Part shown: positions 25,508 through 34,543 of the stretch, in pieces
Layout: the number at the start of each line of letters is the position of its first letter
Position numbering within the stretch: the first letter of the stretch is position 1
Assembly: GCA_963749905.1 (NCBI GenBank)
Contig: CAVVOF010000002.1
Span: forward strand, 248,001-312,000
DNA from: UBA10649 sp963749905
Lineage (GTDB): Bacteria; Actinomycetota; Actinomycetes; S36-B12
Direction: 5' to 3'
Length of the DNA: 64,000 bases
Translations under genes and position numbers: made by a program
Notes under the pieces: generated by a model
The model's database searches: none
What the model saw: only the letters and a program-made list of their open reading frames with translations
Told to the model about the DNA's origin: nothing

Positions 25508-26732
25508 GGCTGCCCTCCTTCACCCAGTCGCCAGCGCGCAGTCGCGCCCAGTCGTCAGCACCTGTGACGTCGGCGAGGCCGGCTTTGTTCCCGTCCACCC
25601 ACGCGGACCCCGGACGGCCGTCGCCGCCGCCGAGGTGCTCGTCCAGCACCCGCTCGACGGTGTCGACGATGCCGGTGAACGGCAGCCGGCCCTCGAGGAA
25701 GGCGGCGACGCACGCCTCGTCCGCCCCGTTGAACACGGCTGGCGCCGTGCCCCCCGCCTCGCCCGCCCTCCGCGCGAGGCCGACGGCCGGGAACGCGTCC
25801 TCGTCCAGGGGCAGGAACTCCCACGTCGCCGCCTTGGACCAGTCGCAGCCGGGAGCCGCATCCGGTACGCGGTTCGGCCAGCCCATCCCCCATGCGATGG
25901 GAATGCGCATGTCCGGCGGGCTGGCCTGGGCGATGGTCGACCCGTCGACGAACTCGACCATCGAGTGCACCACCGACTGGGGATGGACGACGACGTCGAT
26001 CGCGGTGAACGGCACGTCGAACAGCAGATGGGCCTCGATCACCTCGAGTCCCTTGTTCATCAGCGTGGCCGAGTTGACCGTGACGAGTGGACCCATCGAC
26101 CAGGTGGGGTGGGCCAGCGCCTGCTCGACCGTGACGTCTGAAAGGGCCGTGCGCGACCAGCCCCGGAACGGGCCCCCACTGGCCGTGAGCACCAGTCGAC
26201 GGACCTCGTCCCGCGCGCCGGACAGCAGGGCCTGCGCGAGCGCCGAGTGCTCGGAGTCCACCGGCACGATCTGCCCGGGTCGGGCCACCGCCTTGACGAG
26301 GGGGCCGCCGATGATCAGCGACTCCTTGTTGGCCAGGGCGAGGATCCGGCCGGCCTCGAGTGCCGCGAGCGTGGGCAGCAGGCCGGCCGCACCGGCCAGC
26401 CCGTTCAGCACCACGTCGCAGTCCCAGCGGGCCACGTCGACGTTGGCGTCGGCACCTCCGACGACGACGGGCTCCTCGCTCGACGGGACGCCACGGTCAG
26501 CGGCCGCTGACCGCCACACGGACCGCACTCGGTCAACGACGCCCGCATCCCGTACGCCGATCACCTCGGCGCCGCAGGCCAGCGCCTGCTCGGCGATCGC
26601 AGCCGGGTCGGCTCCGCTGGAGGTCAGGCCCACGACGTGGAACATTGCGGGATTGCGCGCCGCCACGTCGAGGGCCTGCGTGCCGATGGATCCGGTACTG
26701 CCCAGGACGGCGATCCGCCGCCGCTGTGTCAT
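25500..26732 (-). CDS. dxr: 1-deoxy-D-xylulose-5-phosphate reductoisomerase
   Basis: First committed step of the MEP pathway, reducing DXP to MEP with NADPH. The Rossmann motif VLGSTGSIGTQALDV is at the N-terminus; the catalytic region has ALANKESLI, SEHSAL, SGGPFRG and HPQSVVHSMVEF. The ATG at 26732 gives 410 aa, the family size; the open frame continues upstream into unrelated sequence. It heads the dxr-rip-ispG-GNAT run. Confidence 0.96.
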   Translation of the reverse strand: MTQRRRIAVLGSTGSIGTQALDVAARNPAMFHVVGLTSSGADPAAIAEQALACGAEVIGVRDAGVVDRVRSVWRSAAADRGVPSSEEPVVVGGADANVDVARWDCDVVLNGLAGAAGLLPTLAALEAGRILALANKESLIIGGPLVKAVARPGQIVPVDSEHSALAQALLSGARDEVRRLVLTASGGPFRGWSRTALSDVTVEQALAHPTWSMGPLVTVNSATLMNKGLEVIEAHLLFDVPFTAIDVVVHPQSVVHSMVEFVDGSTIAQASPPDMRIPIAWGMGWPNRVPDAAPGCDWSKAATWEFLPLDEDAFPAVGLARRAGEAGGTAPAVFNGADEACVAAFLEGRLPFTGIVDTVERVLDEHLGGGDGRPGSAWVDGNKAGLADVTGADDWARLRAGDWVKEGSRA

Positions 26733-26742
26733 GACCACGAGG

Positions 26743-28275
26743 CTACCGGCGCTCGTCGTCGGCGCCATCGGACGCGCGCACGGCGGTGAGCGCGAACCAC
26801 AGGTCGGCACGCACGGCGGGGTCCTCGAGGGCCCGGCCCAGCAGTCCCTCCGCGCGCCGCAGCCGGTGCCGCACGGTGTGCCGGTGGATCCCGAGTTCCT
26901 GGGCCGCCGCGTCCACCTGGCCATGCTGTCCCAGCCAGGCCCGCAGGGTGTCCATCAGCTCCGGGCCCTCGGGCGTCACCATGAGATCGCCGAGGTAGGC
27001 CGTCGCCCAGGTGGCGGTGGTCGCAGCATCGAGCAGTGAGGCCAGCCCCCGGGAGGGCTCATCCTCGAAGGCCCGCAGCCCCGGGCCGAGCGCAGCGGCG
27101 TGGTCGGCCTGCTCGACGGCCTGCCGGACGTTGGCAGGCGCCGTCAGGTCGAGCTCGCACGAGACGCCGATCGACTGCACGTCGGGTGAGGACGAGGCGG
27201 TGCGCAGGCCCAGCGGCAGCGAGCCGTCGGGCAGCACCGCGACGAAGCCGACGACGTCTCCCCCACGCCGGCGGGCCAGGACCACGTCGCCGGCCCGCTG
27301 CAGGCCGGAGACCAGCACGTCCGGGACAGGATGCCCGCTGCGTCCGCGCAGGGTCACCGCCACCGCACGTTCAGGGTCCAGATCGGACAGGCCCACGGAC
27401 TCCAGGATCCGCGGCTGGAGGCCGTGATCACTCGCATCCGCGATGAGCAGCCGACGCCACGGGTCCATTCCGGCATCGAGCAGCAGGGGCTGCGACGCCA
27501 CCCACGACAGCAGCGATACGCCGAGGTTCATGACGGACTGATCGGCGGAACGAAGGGGCCGGGGCGATCCGACGACCAGGAAGCCCTCCGCCGACCCCTT
27601 GATGCCGATGGGCACGATGACGATGTGCTCATCGGCCGTGGCGATCGACGACGAGGCCAGCAGGCCCCGTGGTCGCAGTCGGTCGATCTCGTCGGCCAGG
27701 TCGGCGGCGCGAGTCGCAGCGGCCTGCGGATGCGCGTCGACGAGTCCGCCGCTCGGATCGAGGTGCAGGGCGAAGCCACCGACGTGCCGCGCGACCGTCG
27801 AGATCACCGAGGCAGCGCCGTCCCCGTCGGCGAAGACCGAACGGATCATCCGGCGCTGGGCGTCGAACGATGCGGCGGCTTCGGCGTACTCCTCCGTGGT
27901 GAGGTACCTCGACACCGCCTTGCCCACCGCGACGAACGGCACCGGCTGCGGCACCTCGAGCAGGGGCAGCCCGGCCTCCTCGGCAGCGGCCGCCAGCCCG
28001 ACCGGGACGTCGGCATGGCGGAAGCCGACGCCGAAGCCCAGTCCGGCCACGTCGGCGGCGACGAGGCGTGCGACGTACTCCCGGCAGGTGCCCTCGTCCT
28101 CCGCGAGGGTCATCCCCGTGGTGAGCACCAGGTCCCCGGGATCGACCCAGGGGGTCGGGTCGAGGTGCTCCGACACGGCCACCCATCGAACCTCACGCTC
28201 CAAGCAGGTGGTTCCGGCTCGGACCACGAGTCCAAGCTCAGGCAGGGCGGCCACCTGGCCGACGGTGAGGGGCAT
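26743..28275 (-). CDS. PucR family transcriptional regulator
   Basis: Regulator with an N-terminal PucR sensory domain (MPLTVGQVAALPELGLVVRAG, then DPGDLVLTTG), a central GGDEF-like/GAF-like region and a C-terminal PucR helix-turn-helix (HGQVDAAAQELGIHRHTVRHRLRRAE). Length from the ATG at 28275 is 510 aa; GGAGG lies upstream of this start. It is divergent from gabT, and PucR proteins in actinobacteria often control GABA, purine or amine use, so gabT and the following potD are the likely targets (inference). Confidence 0.88.
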   Translation of the reverse strand: MPLTVGQVAALPELGLVVRAGTTCLEREVRWVAVSEHLDPTPWVDPGDLVLTTGMTLAEDEGTCREYVARLVAADVAGLGFGVGFRHADVPVGLAAAAEEAGLPLLEVPQPVPFVAVGKAVSRYLTTEEYAEAAASFDAQRRMIRSVFADGDGAASVISTVARHVGGFALHLDPSGGLVDAHPQAAATRAADLADEIDRLRPRGLLASSSIATADEHIVIVPIGIKGSAEGFLVVGSPRPLRSADQSVMNLGVSLLSWVASQPLLLDAGMDPWRRLLIADASDHGLQPRILESVGLSDLDPERAVAVTLRGRSGHPVPDVLVSGLQRAGDVVLARRRGGDVVGFVAVLPDGSLPLGLRTASSSPDVQSIGVSCELDLTAPANVRQAVEQADHAAALGPGLRAFEDEPSRGLASLLDAATTATWATAYLGDLMVTPEGPELMDTLRAWLGQHGQVDAAAQELGIHRHTVRHRLRRAEGLLGRALEDPAVRADLWFALTAVRASDGADDERR

Positions 28276-28384
28276 CAGTTCCTCCAACGATTCGGACAAG
28301 CGTATGCCCCGCCCCTGTCCACCTTGGAGTCCCCTTGCCCGCTGCCCAGACCCTAGGCTCGGGCTACCGAACCCAGGAGGCCAG

Positions 28385-29743
28385 ATGACCGCCATGACGG
28401 ACCGCACCGACCTGCCGACCAACGACGTCGCCCAGGAGAGGCGCCTGGTGACGCAGATCCCCGGACCCCGTTCGCAGGCCCTGCAGATGCGCAAGACGGA
28501 CGCGGTCTCTCACGGCGTGGGCGTCATGCTCCCCATTTACGTCACTCGGGCCGGCGGCGGCGTGCTCGTCGACGTGGACGGCAACCACCTGATCGACATG
28601 GGCTCCGGCATCGCCGTCACCACGGTCGGCAACGCCAACCCCGAGGTGGTGGCGGGCGTCCAGAAGCAGGTGGCCGAGTTCACGCACACCTGCTTCATGG
28701 TCACGCCGTACGAGGGCTACGTCGAGGTCTGCGAGGCCCTCAACCGGCTGACCCCCGGAGACCACGTGAAGCGTTCCGCGCTGTTCAACTCCGGCGCGGA
28801 GGCGGTCGAGAACGCCGTCAAGATCGCGCGCGCCTACACGAAGCGACAGGCCGTCGTCGTCGTCGAGCACGGCTACCACGGGCGCACGAACCTGACCATG
28901 GCGCTGACCGCGAAGTCGATGCCCTACAAGCACTCCTTCGGGCCGTTCGCGCCCGAGGTCTACCGCGTCCCGACGTCGTACCCGTTCCGCGACCGCGGGC
29001 TGAAGGGTCCGGAGGTCGCCACGATCGCGATCTCCCGCATCGAGAAGGAGATCGGCGCGGAGAACGTCGCGGCCATCATCATCGAGCCGATCCAGGGCGA
29101 GGGCGGCTTCATCGTCCCGGGCGACGGCTACTTCTCCGCGATGGCGGAGTTCGCACAGGCCAACGGGATCGTGTTCGTGGCCGACGAGATCCAGACGGGC
29201 TTCTGCCGCACGGGCGACTGGTTCGCCAGTGAGTTCGAAGGCGTCGTCCCCGACCTCATCACGACCGCCAAGGGCATCGCCGGCGGCCTGCCGCTGGCCG
29301 CCGTCACCGGGCGCGCCGAGATCATGGACTCCGTCCACGCCGGCGGGCTCGGCGGGACCTACGGCGGCAACCCCGTCGCCTGCGCGGCAGCCCTCGGCTC
29401 CATCCGGTGGATGGAGCAGCACGACGCGAACGCGCTCGCCAAGGAGATCGAGGCCGTCATGATCCCGCGCCTGCGCGCCTTGGCCGAGCAGTTCTCCGAG
29501 ATCGGCGATGTGCGGGGACGCGGCGCCATGCTGGCGATCGAGCTGGTGAAGCCCGGCACGCTGGATCCCCATCCCGAGCTCGCGGCCGCGCTGAACAAGC
29601 ACTGCCACCAGCACGGTGTGGTCACCCTGACGACGGGCACCTACGGGAACGTGTTCCGGTTCCTGCCGCCACTGGCCATGCCGATGCCGTTGCTGGAGGA
29701 AGCGCTCGGCGTGCTCGAGCAGGGCTTCGAGTCCCTCGCGTAG
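28385..29743 (+). CDS. gabT: 4-aminobutyrate aminotransferase
   Basis: Class III PLP aminotransferase moving the amino group of GABA (or 5-aminovalerate) to 2-oxoglutarate. Diagnostic blocks are FNSGAEAVENAVKIAR, the PLP-contact DEIQTGFCRTG near residue 267 and the Schiff-base lysine at about residue 296 in TTAKGIAGGLP. Length 452 aa. The first ATG is used because AGGAGG ends four bases upstream. It lies 12 bases before a polyamine-binding lipoprotein gene and is divergent from the PucR gene. It would accept the product of the aminoaldehyde dehydrogenases in this window. Confidence 0.92.
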   Translation: MTAMTDRTDLPTNDVAQERRLVTQIPGPRSQALQMRKTDAVSHGVGVMLPIYVTRAGGGVLVDVDGNHLIDMGSGIAVTTVGNANPEVVAGVQKQVAEFTHTCFMVTPYEGYVEVCEALNRLTPGDHVKRSALFNSGAEAVENAVKIARAYTKRQAVVVVEHGYHGRTNLTMALTAKSMPYKHSFGPFAPEVYRVPTSYPFRDRGLKGPEVATIAISRIEKEIGAENVAAIIIEPIQGEGGFIVPGDGYFSAMAEFAQANGIVFVADEIQTGFCRTGDWFASEFEGVVPDLITTAKGIAGGLPLAAVTGRAEIMDSVHAGGLGGTYGGNPVACAAALGSIRWMEQHDANALAKEIEAVMIPRLRALAEQFSEIGDVRGRGAMLAIELVKPGTLDPHPELAAALNKHCHQHGVVTLTTGTYGNVFRFLPPLAMPMPLLEEALGVLEQGFESLA

Positions 29744-29755
29744 TCGGGAGCATTC

Positions 29756-30961
29756 ATGGCGGACCTCGGCATGTCGCTTCCCCTGTCCCGCAGGACCCTC
29801 CTCACGGCCGGCGGCCTCGGATTCGTCGGTCTGGCCTCTGCCGCGTGCGGTGCCGGCGCCACCGGCGAATCGACGCCGTCCACCAGCCAGGGCAGCGTCG
29901 CGCCTCCTTCGCCAGTGGCCGCTCAGGACCTGTCGGCCACCGAGAGGCTGGTCCGCTTCTCCAACTGGCCCCAGTACATCGATGAGGACGAGGGTGACGG
30001 CAGCACGCTGCAGGACTTCACCGCGTCCACGGGCATCGAGGTCGCCTATACCGACGACATCAACGACAGCAACGAGTTCTACGCGAAGGTTCGAACCTCG
30101 CTCGAGCAGGGACAGGACATCGAGCGAGACATCGTCGTGCTCACGGAGGAGGGTGTCGAGACCTGGGTGGCGAACGGATTCGCGACGCCGTTGGACAAGT
30201 CCGCGATTCCCAACTGGGTCAACCTGATTCCGGCCCTCCAGGACGTACCGTTCGATCCTGGTCGCCAGTTCTCCCTGCCCTGGCAGTCAGGGTTCACCGG
30301 AATCGGATGGAACCGCAGGCTCCTTGAGCGGGAGTTGGGCGTCAGTGAGATCACCAGCCTGGACCAGTTCTTCGATCCGCGACTCAAGGGCCGGGTCACG
30401 ATCCTGGTGGAGATGCCCGACACGATGGGCCTGCTGATGAACTGGCAGGGACACGACATGAGCGACTTCACCTCCGATCAGTTCGACGAGACGCTCAGTC
30501 TCCTGCAGGCGAAGATCGACGAGGGCTTCATCCGCCAGGCCACCGGCAACGACTACATCTCCGCCCTGGACAGTGGCGACGCGATCGCGTCGATCGGCTG
30601 GTCAGGCGACGTCCTCGCCCTGGGCAAGAAGTACGGGTTTGCGATGCCCGAATCGGGCGGGATGATCTGGGCAGACAACATGCTGATTCCTTCGGTCGCC
30701 ACCCACAAGGCGAACGCCGAGGCGCTCATGAACTTCTACTACGACCCCGAGGTCGCCGCCCGCGTTGCCGCATGGGTGCAGTACGTCTGTCCCGTCTCGG
30801 GCGCTCAGGAGGCGATGGCGGAGATCGACCCGGACCTGACCGAGGACCCGTGGATCTTCCCAACGCCAGAGCTGCTGGCTCAGGCGCAGGAGTTCATGTT
30901 TCTCGGGCCTGAGCTCCGTGATCAGTACACACGCGAGTTCCTCACGACTGTCAGCATGTAG
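29756..30961 (+). CDS. potD: PotD-like polyamine-binding lipoprotein (orphan)
   Basis: Extracytoplasmic solute-binding protein of the spermidine/putrescine type. The signal has SRRTLLTAGGLGFVGLASAAC, with twin arginines at 12-13 and a lipobox Cys at 31. The mature protein has FSNWPQYIDED, TGNDYISALDSGD and GWSGDVLALG, closely matching the second PotD at 42078-43298. Length 401 aa. No permease or ATPase genes adjoin it, so it probably feeds the PotABC complex encoded at 39-42 kb. It is in the gabT transcription unit. Confidence 0.88.
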   Translation: MADLGMSLPLSRRTLLTAGGLGFVGLASAACGAGATGESTPSTSQGSVAPPSPVAAQDLSATERLVRFSNWPQYIDEDEGDGSTLQDFTASTGIEVAYTDDINDSNEFYAKVRTSLEQGQDIERDIVVLTEEGVETWVANGFATPLDKSAIPNWVNLIPALQDVPFDPGRQFSLPWQSGFTGIGWNRRLLERELGVSEITSLDQFFDPRLKGRVTILVEMPDTMGLLMNWQGHDMSDFTSDQFDETLSLLQAKIDEGFIRQATGNDYISALDSGDAIASIGWSGDVLALGKKYGFAMPESGGMIWADNMLIPSVATHKANAEALMNFYYDPEVAARVAAWVQYVCPVSGAQEAMAEIDPDLTEDPWIFPTPELLAQAQEFMFLGPELRDQYTREFLTTVSM

Positions 30962-31026
30962 GAGCGTTGTCCACAGGGCGGCGGCTCGGGCTAGATGGGT
31001 CGTTCGCGAACGCCTAGCGTCGATGC

Positions 31027-31431
31027 GTGCTGCCGATCGCCCTCGCCGCCCTGACCCTGGCCGTCGTCGTGGCGCCCACCGCCCAGCCGGTCGTGCCTAG
31101 CCAGGACCGCACGCCGTCGGCTCCTACGTACTACTGGCGATGGTCGGACGGCAGCACGTCTGCCACCCGGACGCTGTCGGAGCCGGTCTCGGGCCTGCCG
31201 CCGCGCATCATCGTGACCGCGAGTCCTCCGGTGCCAGGCGCCCGGGTCGAACTGCAGTTCCGCTCCGGCCGTAGCTGGCGCACCGAGGACGTCGCGACAA
31301 CGGACCGCAGCGGTCGTGCGCTGCTGTCCGTGAATCCGTACTGCTCCGACGGCGCCTGGTGCCGGACCGCGTTCGACTACCGGATCCGGGTCGACGGGCG
31401 CTCGGCAACCCTCACCGTGCGCTTCGCCTGA
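31027..31431 (+). CDS. Small secreted protein of unknown function
   Basis: 134 aa with a hydrophobic signal sequence (LPIALAALTLAVVVAPTAQP) and a beta-rich mature part that contains two Cys residues (NPYCSDGAWCRTAF), probably a disulfide. The GTG start has no obvious ribosome site. A perfect 12-base palindrome CGTTCGCGAACG lies 15 bases upstream. No family was recognised. It is convergent with the GreA-like gene. Confidence 0.6.
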   Translation: MLPIALAALTLAVVVAPTAQPVVPSQDRTPSAPTYYWRWSDGSTSATRTLSEPVSGLPPRIIVTASPPVPGARVELQFRSGRSWRTEDVATTDRSGRALLSVNPYCSDGAWCRTAFDYRIRVDGRSATLTVRFA

Positions 31432-31435
31432 ATCG

Positions 31436-31909
31436 TCACTTCCGGCGGCGTCCGCGCTTGCCCACCCCGGCGATCTCCAGCACCTCGGCGGTCCAACTGC
31501 CGATGGGGGCGTTCACCTCCACGCGATCGCCCACCTGGCACCCGAGGATCGATGAGCCGAGCGGCGAGTCCACCGAGATGCGCTCATCGTCGAGGGCCGC
31601 CTCGACCGGATGCACCGGCCGGACCCAGGCATCGCCGCCGTCCGAAAGGCGCACGCGTACGCGGGAACCGAGCACGATGGTCGCCGACGTGGCCTCCGGC
31701 AGGATGCGCGCCTGGCCGAGCACGGCCTCCCAGCCGGTCAGCTCCTCCAGCAGCGCCTCGAACTGTGCGACGAGGGCCTCGTCCCGCTCGGGTCCGTACA
31801 GGTACGGGCGCAGCTCCGGGAGCCGCTGCTCGCGGATCACGGCAAGTCGCTGCTGGATCAGGCCAAGGCCATCGCTGGTCAGCTGGATCTCGCGGGTACG
31901 AACGTTCAC
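31436..31909 (-). CDS. GreA/GreB family transcription elongation factor-like protein
   Basis: 157-residue protein with an N-terminal helical hairpin region (LTSDGLGLIQQRLAVIREQRLPEL) and a C-terminal FKBP-like domain with LGSRVRVRLSDG, SVDSPLGSSILGCQVGDRVEV. This is the layout of Gre factors that rescue backtracked RNA polymerase, but the coiled coil is not a canonical GreA one, so it may instead be a Gre-like competitor such as Rv3788. The GTG at 31909 is chosen because AAGGAGG lies four bases upstream; the longer frame is not needed. Confidence 0.8.
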   Translation of the reverse strand: MNVRTREIQLTSDGLGLIQQRLAVIREQRLPELRPYLYGPERDEALVAQFEALLEELTGWEAVLGQARILPEATSATIVLGSRVRVRLSDGGDAWVRPVHPVEAALDDERISVDSPLGSSILGCQVGDRVEVNAPIGSWTAEVLEIAGVGKRGRRRK

Positions 31910-32109
31910 GGTGCCTCCTTGTGTCCGGGCAGCATGCGCTGCCTCATGGCACAAGGTCTGGCCCACCGGCTGAGCCGGCCTGGTGACCGGGTACGAGAGG
32001 CTCGCACCGTATTGACGATCCACCAGCGGGGGGTTACTCCCCTTGCGGGACCTACTCTGCCACACGGTGCGGGATTCCGCACCCCCGACTCACGCCGCGC
32101 TACAGAGGT

Positions 32110-32187
32110 GTCCCAGTGGCCGGGAGAGATCGGCGATGCGGGGGTCGCGGGACCCCGTCCTCGCCGATTTCTCCCGGCTACCGGGAC
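32110..32187. repeat. Imperfect long palindrome E
   Basis: A 78-base hairpin with matching blocks GTCCC/GGGAC, CCGGGAG/CTCCCGG, CGGCGA/TCGCCG and GGGGTC/GACCCC, separated by small internal loops and closed by a four-base loop. It lies after the stop of the saccharopine dehydrogenase-like gene and upstream of the GreA-like gene, so termination is plausible. The left arm shares CCGGGAGAGATC with the palindrome at 63131-63199. Confidence 0.75.
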
Positions 32188-32200
32188 AAACGAGTTCGGC

Positions 32201-33415
32201 CTAGGCCTGGCTGTCGCGGATTCCGTACGGCTGGCCGTAGCCCTCCGACATCAGCGTGAGGAAGGGCACCGCGTCGAACGCCTCCGGGCCCTTGACGCCA
32301 CTGCCCTGCCACTGGCCGGTGGCCAGCAGCTCCAAAGCGATCACCGGGTTCATGGCCGTCTGCCAGACCACGGCCTGGGTGCCGTACTCGCGCATCGTCC
32401 ACTCGTTGTCGGCCACGTGGTACAGGTAGACCTCGCGCGGCTCCCCGTTGGTGCCGATCCCGGTGACCCAGGTCCCGGCGCACGTCTTGCCGGTCATCTT
32501 GTCGCCCAGCGTCGCCGGGTCCGGCAGCGCGGCAGCCACCACGTCGCGGGGGCTGACCTGGACGCCCTTGACGGTGACCGGCTCTGTGCGATCCAGGCCG
32601 AGCTTGTGCAGGGTCTTCAGCACGTCGATGAACTCGTCACCGAGGCCGTACTTGAAGGTGACGCGCTTGCAGTCGATCCAACGCGGCACCAGCAGCACTT
32701 CCTCGTGCTCCACGTTGATCACCTCGACCGGGCCGATGCCGTCGGGGAAGTCGAAGGTCTCGGGCTCAGAGAACGGCTCGGTGGTGAACCAGCCGCGATC
32801 CTTCTCCCAGATCACCGGCGGGTTGAGGCACTCCTCGATCGTCGTCCAGATGGAGAAGGACGGCGCGAAGTCGTACCCCTCGACGACGAGGTTGGCCCCG
32901 TCCCGGATGCCGATCTCGTCGATCTCGCTGAACAGGTGGTCGGCCGCGTAGCGGGCGAACACGTCGGCCAGCCCGGGCTCCACGCCCATGCCGCACAGCG
33001 CCAGCCGCCCATCGGCCAGCCAGTCCACCTCCTGTGCGAACTGCTCGTCGCCGAGCTTCACGCCGACCTCGGCGTAGGGGTTGGTCAGGCTCGGACGCGA
33101 CAGGCTCATCGCGGTGTCGAGATAGTCGGCGCCCGCAGCGAAAGCGCCGTTGAAGATCGGCATGACGAACCGCGGGTCGACGACGTTCAGCACATGGGTG
33201 ATCCCGTGCGCCTGACACAGGGCCGCCACGGCATCCGAGTCGGACGCGTCCAGCTGGGCGGACTCGAAGCGGCTGTCGGCGACGCGGTCGACGGCCGCAG
33301 CGGCTCGATCGCCGTCGTAGTCGGCCACAACGCAGCGCTCGAAGAAGTCGCGTCGGGCCATGATGAGGGCGGCGGAGGTGCCGACGCCACCGGCGCCGAC
33401 GATGAGGATTCGCAT
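32201..33415 (-). CDS. Saccharopine dehydrogenase-like oxidoreductase
   Basis: NAD(P)-dependent enzyme of the saccharopine reductase / carboxyspermidine dehydrogenase superfamily. The N-terminal Rossmann motif is ILIVGAGGVGTSAA, followed by CVVADYD and the long C-terminal catalytic domain starting around CGMGVEPGLADVFARY. Length from the ATG at 33415 is 404 aa. Family members handle saccharopine, homospermidine, carboxynorspermidine or lysine, and the surrounding polyamine genes favour an amine or lysine-linked substrate, but this is inference. It is divergent from a MarR-type gene with a shared AT-rich promoter region. Confidence 0.82.
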   Translation of the reverse strand: MRILIVGAGGVGTSAALIMARRDFFERCVVADYDGDRAAAAVDRVADSRFESAQLDASDSDAVAALCQAHGITHVLNVVDPRFVMPIFNGAFAAGADYLDTAMSLSRPSLTNPYAEVGVKLGDEQFAQEVDWLADGRLALCGMGVEPGLADVFARYAADHLFSEIDEIGIRDGANLVVEGYDFAPSFSIWTTIEECLNPPVIWEKDRGWFTTEPFSEPETFDFPDGIGPVEVINVEHEEVLLVPRWIDCKRVTFKYGLGDEFIDVLKTLHKLGLDRTEPVTVKGVQVSPRDVVAAALPDPATLGDKMTGKTCAGTWVTGIGTNGEPREVYLYHVADNEWTMREYGTQAVVWQTAMNPVIALELLATGQWQGSGVKGPEAFDAVPFLTLMSEGYGQPYGIRDSQA

Positions 33416-33479
33416 GCTCTTTCCATTTCGGTGCGGGTGCGCGGGGTGCGCGTTCCCTGGGGTGACCACAGGCTAAGGC

Positions 33480-33497
33480 ATAAGCCACTTATATAAT
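33480..33497 (+). promoter_or_regulatory. MarR-type operator overlapping a leaderless promoter
   Basis: ATAAG-CCA-CTTAT (33480-33492) is an inverted repeat with five-base arms, and TATAAT (33492-33497) follows directly. The MarR ATG at 33504 is six bases after TATAAT, so the transcript would be leaderless, and a bound regulator would cover the promoter. The same block may serve the divergent dehydrogenase gene. Confidence 0.5.
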
Positions 33498-33503
33498 TCA
33501 CGA

Positions 33504-34119
33504 ATGTCCTTCCATGTGCCGGTCGGGGCGCCTCGGCCCCCGCGCCGCGGTCCCCGCGCCGACCGCGCCTTCGCCGCGAACGTGCTCGGAACCCTGAGCC
33601 AGACGGTCACCGACCGGGTCATCGCTCGGCGTCGAGGATGCTGCCGGGCACGGCGGCGCGACGCCGGCGGCCCTCGTGACGGTGCTCTGGTACCCCGACC
33701 GGCCCATCGCCTTCCTTGCGGCCCGGCTGCGCATCACCCACCCCGGGGCAGTGCAGCTGTCCGAACGGCTCGAGCGGTCCGGCCTGATCGAGCGGATCCC
33801 AGGCGAGGACGGCCGCACCCGACTGCTCGCGCTGACGCCCGCGGGCGAGGAGCGAGCCCTGGCCGTGCTGGCGGCGCGACGTGCCGTGCTGACCAGGGCC
33901 GTGGCTGCCCTGGACGACGCTCAGGTGCGCTGGCTCACGGAGGCGGCCGACGCGATGCTCGACGCGCTCGCGGACGACCTGCTCACCAGCGAGTTCATGT
34001 GCCGGCTGTGCGACGAGCTCGCATGTCCCGACGCCCGGTGCCCGGTGGAGCGGGCCATCCCGACCCCGCCGCACCGGCGCGGCACCGGATACGGGGTCGA
34101 CGTCCCGGCCGACGACTAG
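33504..34119 (+). pseudogene. MarR family regulator, frameshifted
   Basis: Two frames together give a MarR-like protein. The first, from the ATG at 33504, reads AFAANVLGTLSQTVTDRV; the second, from about 33627, reads LGVEDAAGHGGATPAALVTVLW and continues through the winged helix (ITHPGAVQLSERLERSGLIER). One extra base near 33622-33627 breaks the frame. The C-terminal part has a Cys cluster (CRLCDELACPDARCPVE) that could bind metal. The second frame alone (GTG 33676, 147 aa) would lack helix one. Sequencing error or true inactivation cannot be told apart here. Confidence 0.72.
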
Positions 34120-34216
34120 TTGTCCCAATCAAGCAGGTTGGTCACGCGGGTGAACGCTCCCTTCCCGCCGCGAGCGGTGGGTGGCCGGTGGCGGTTGCAG
34201 GTGTGGCGACAGTTGG

Positions 34217-34459
34217 TCAAGGGGTTCCTGCGGGCTGATCCGGAGCGGTCGGCCCTGACTCGGCCCCATCCGTCGCGCAGGGAGCGCCGTTCGGATCCAG
34301 CAGGATGACGCCCAGGCCGACCGAGAGGCTGGGGTTGCCCGCAGGGGGTGTCAGGCCGTGGGCGAATTCCACCTCGCGGATCGGAGTGGATACGGTCTCA
34401 CGGCCGGCAGCGAGGCTCCCCGTCGACGTCATGATCAGGGCGCTCGACGCGACCACCAT
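34217..34459 (-). CDS. Possible small secreted protein
   Basis: Weak candidate in the 34120-34543 gap. From the ATG at 34459 the frame gives 80 residues with a hydrophobic start (VVASSALIMTSTGSLAAG) like a signal peptide, then a Pro/Gly-rich chain. A TTG at 34510 would add 17 residues with basic character. No family recognised and no clear ribosome site; the rest of this gap holds nothing that I can identify. Confidence 0.3.
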   Translation of the reverse strand: MVVASSALIMTSTGSLAAGRETVSTPIREVEFAHGLTPPAGNPSLSVGLGVILLDPNGAPCATDGAESGPTAPDQPAGTP

Positions 34460-34543
34460 GGCGCGAATCGCGCGTCTTGACCTGCCTGAGACATGCGCCC
34501 ACGGAGACAAGTGAAAGCGTGCACGGCGGTGCCGAGGGATCGT

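Noticed and set aside
34120..34308. 62-codon plus-strand frame after the MarR gene
   Set aside because: No ribosome site, no family, and a basic low-complexity product; probably chance.
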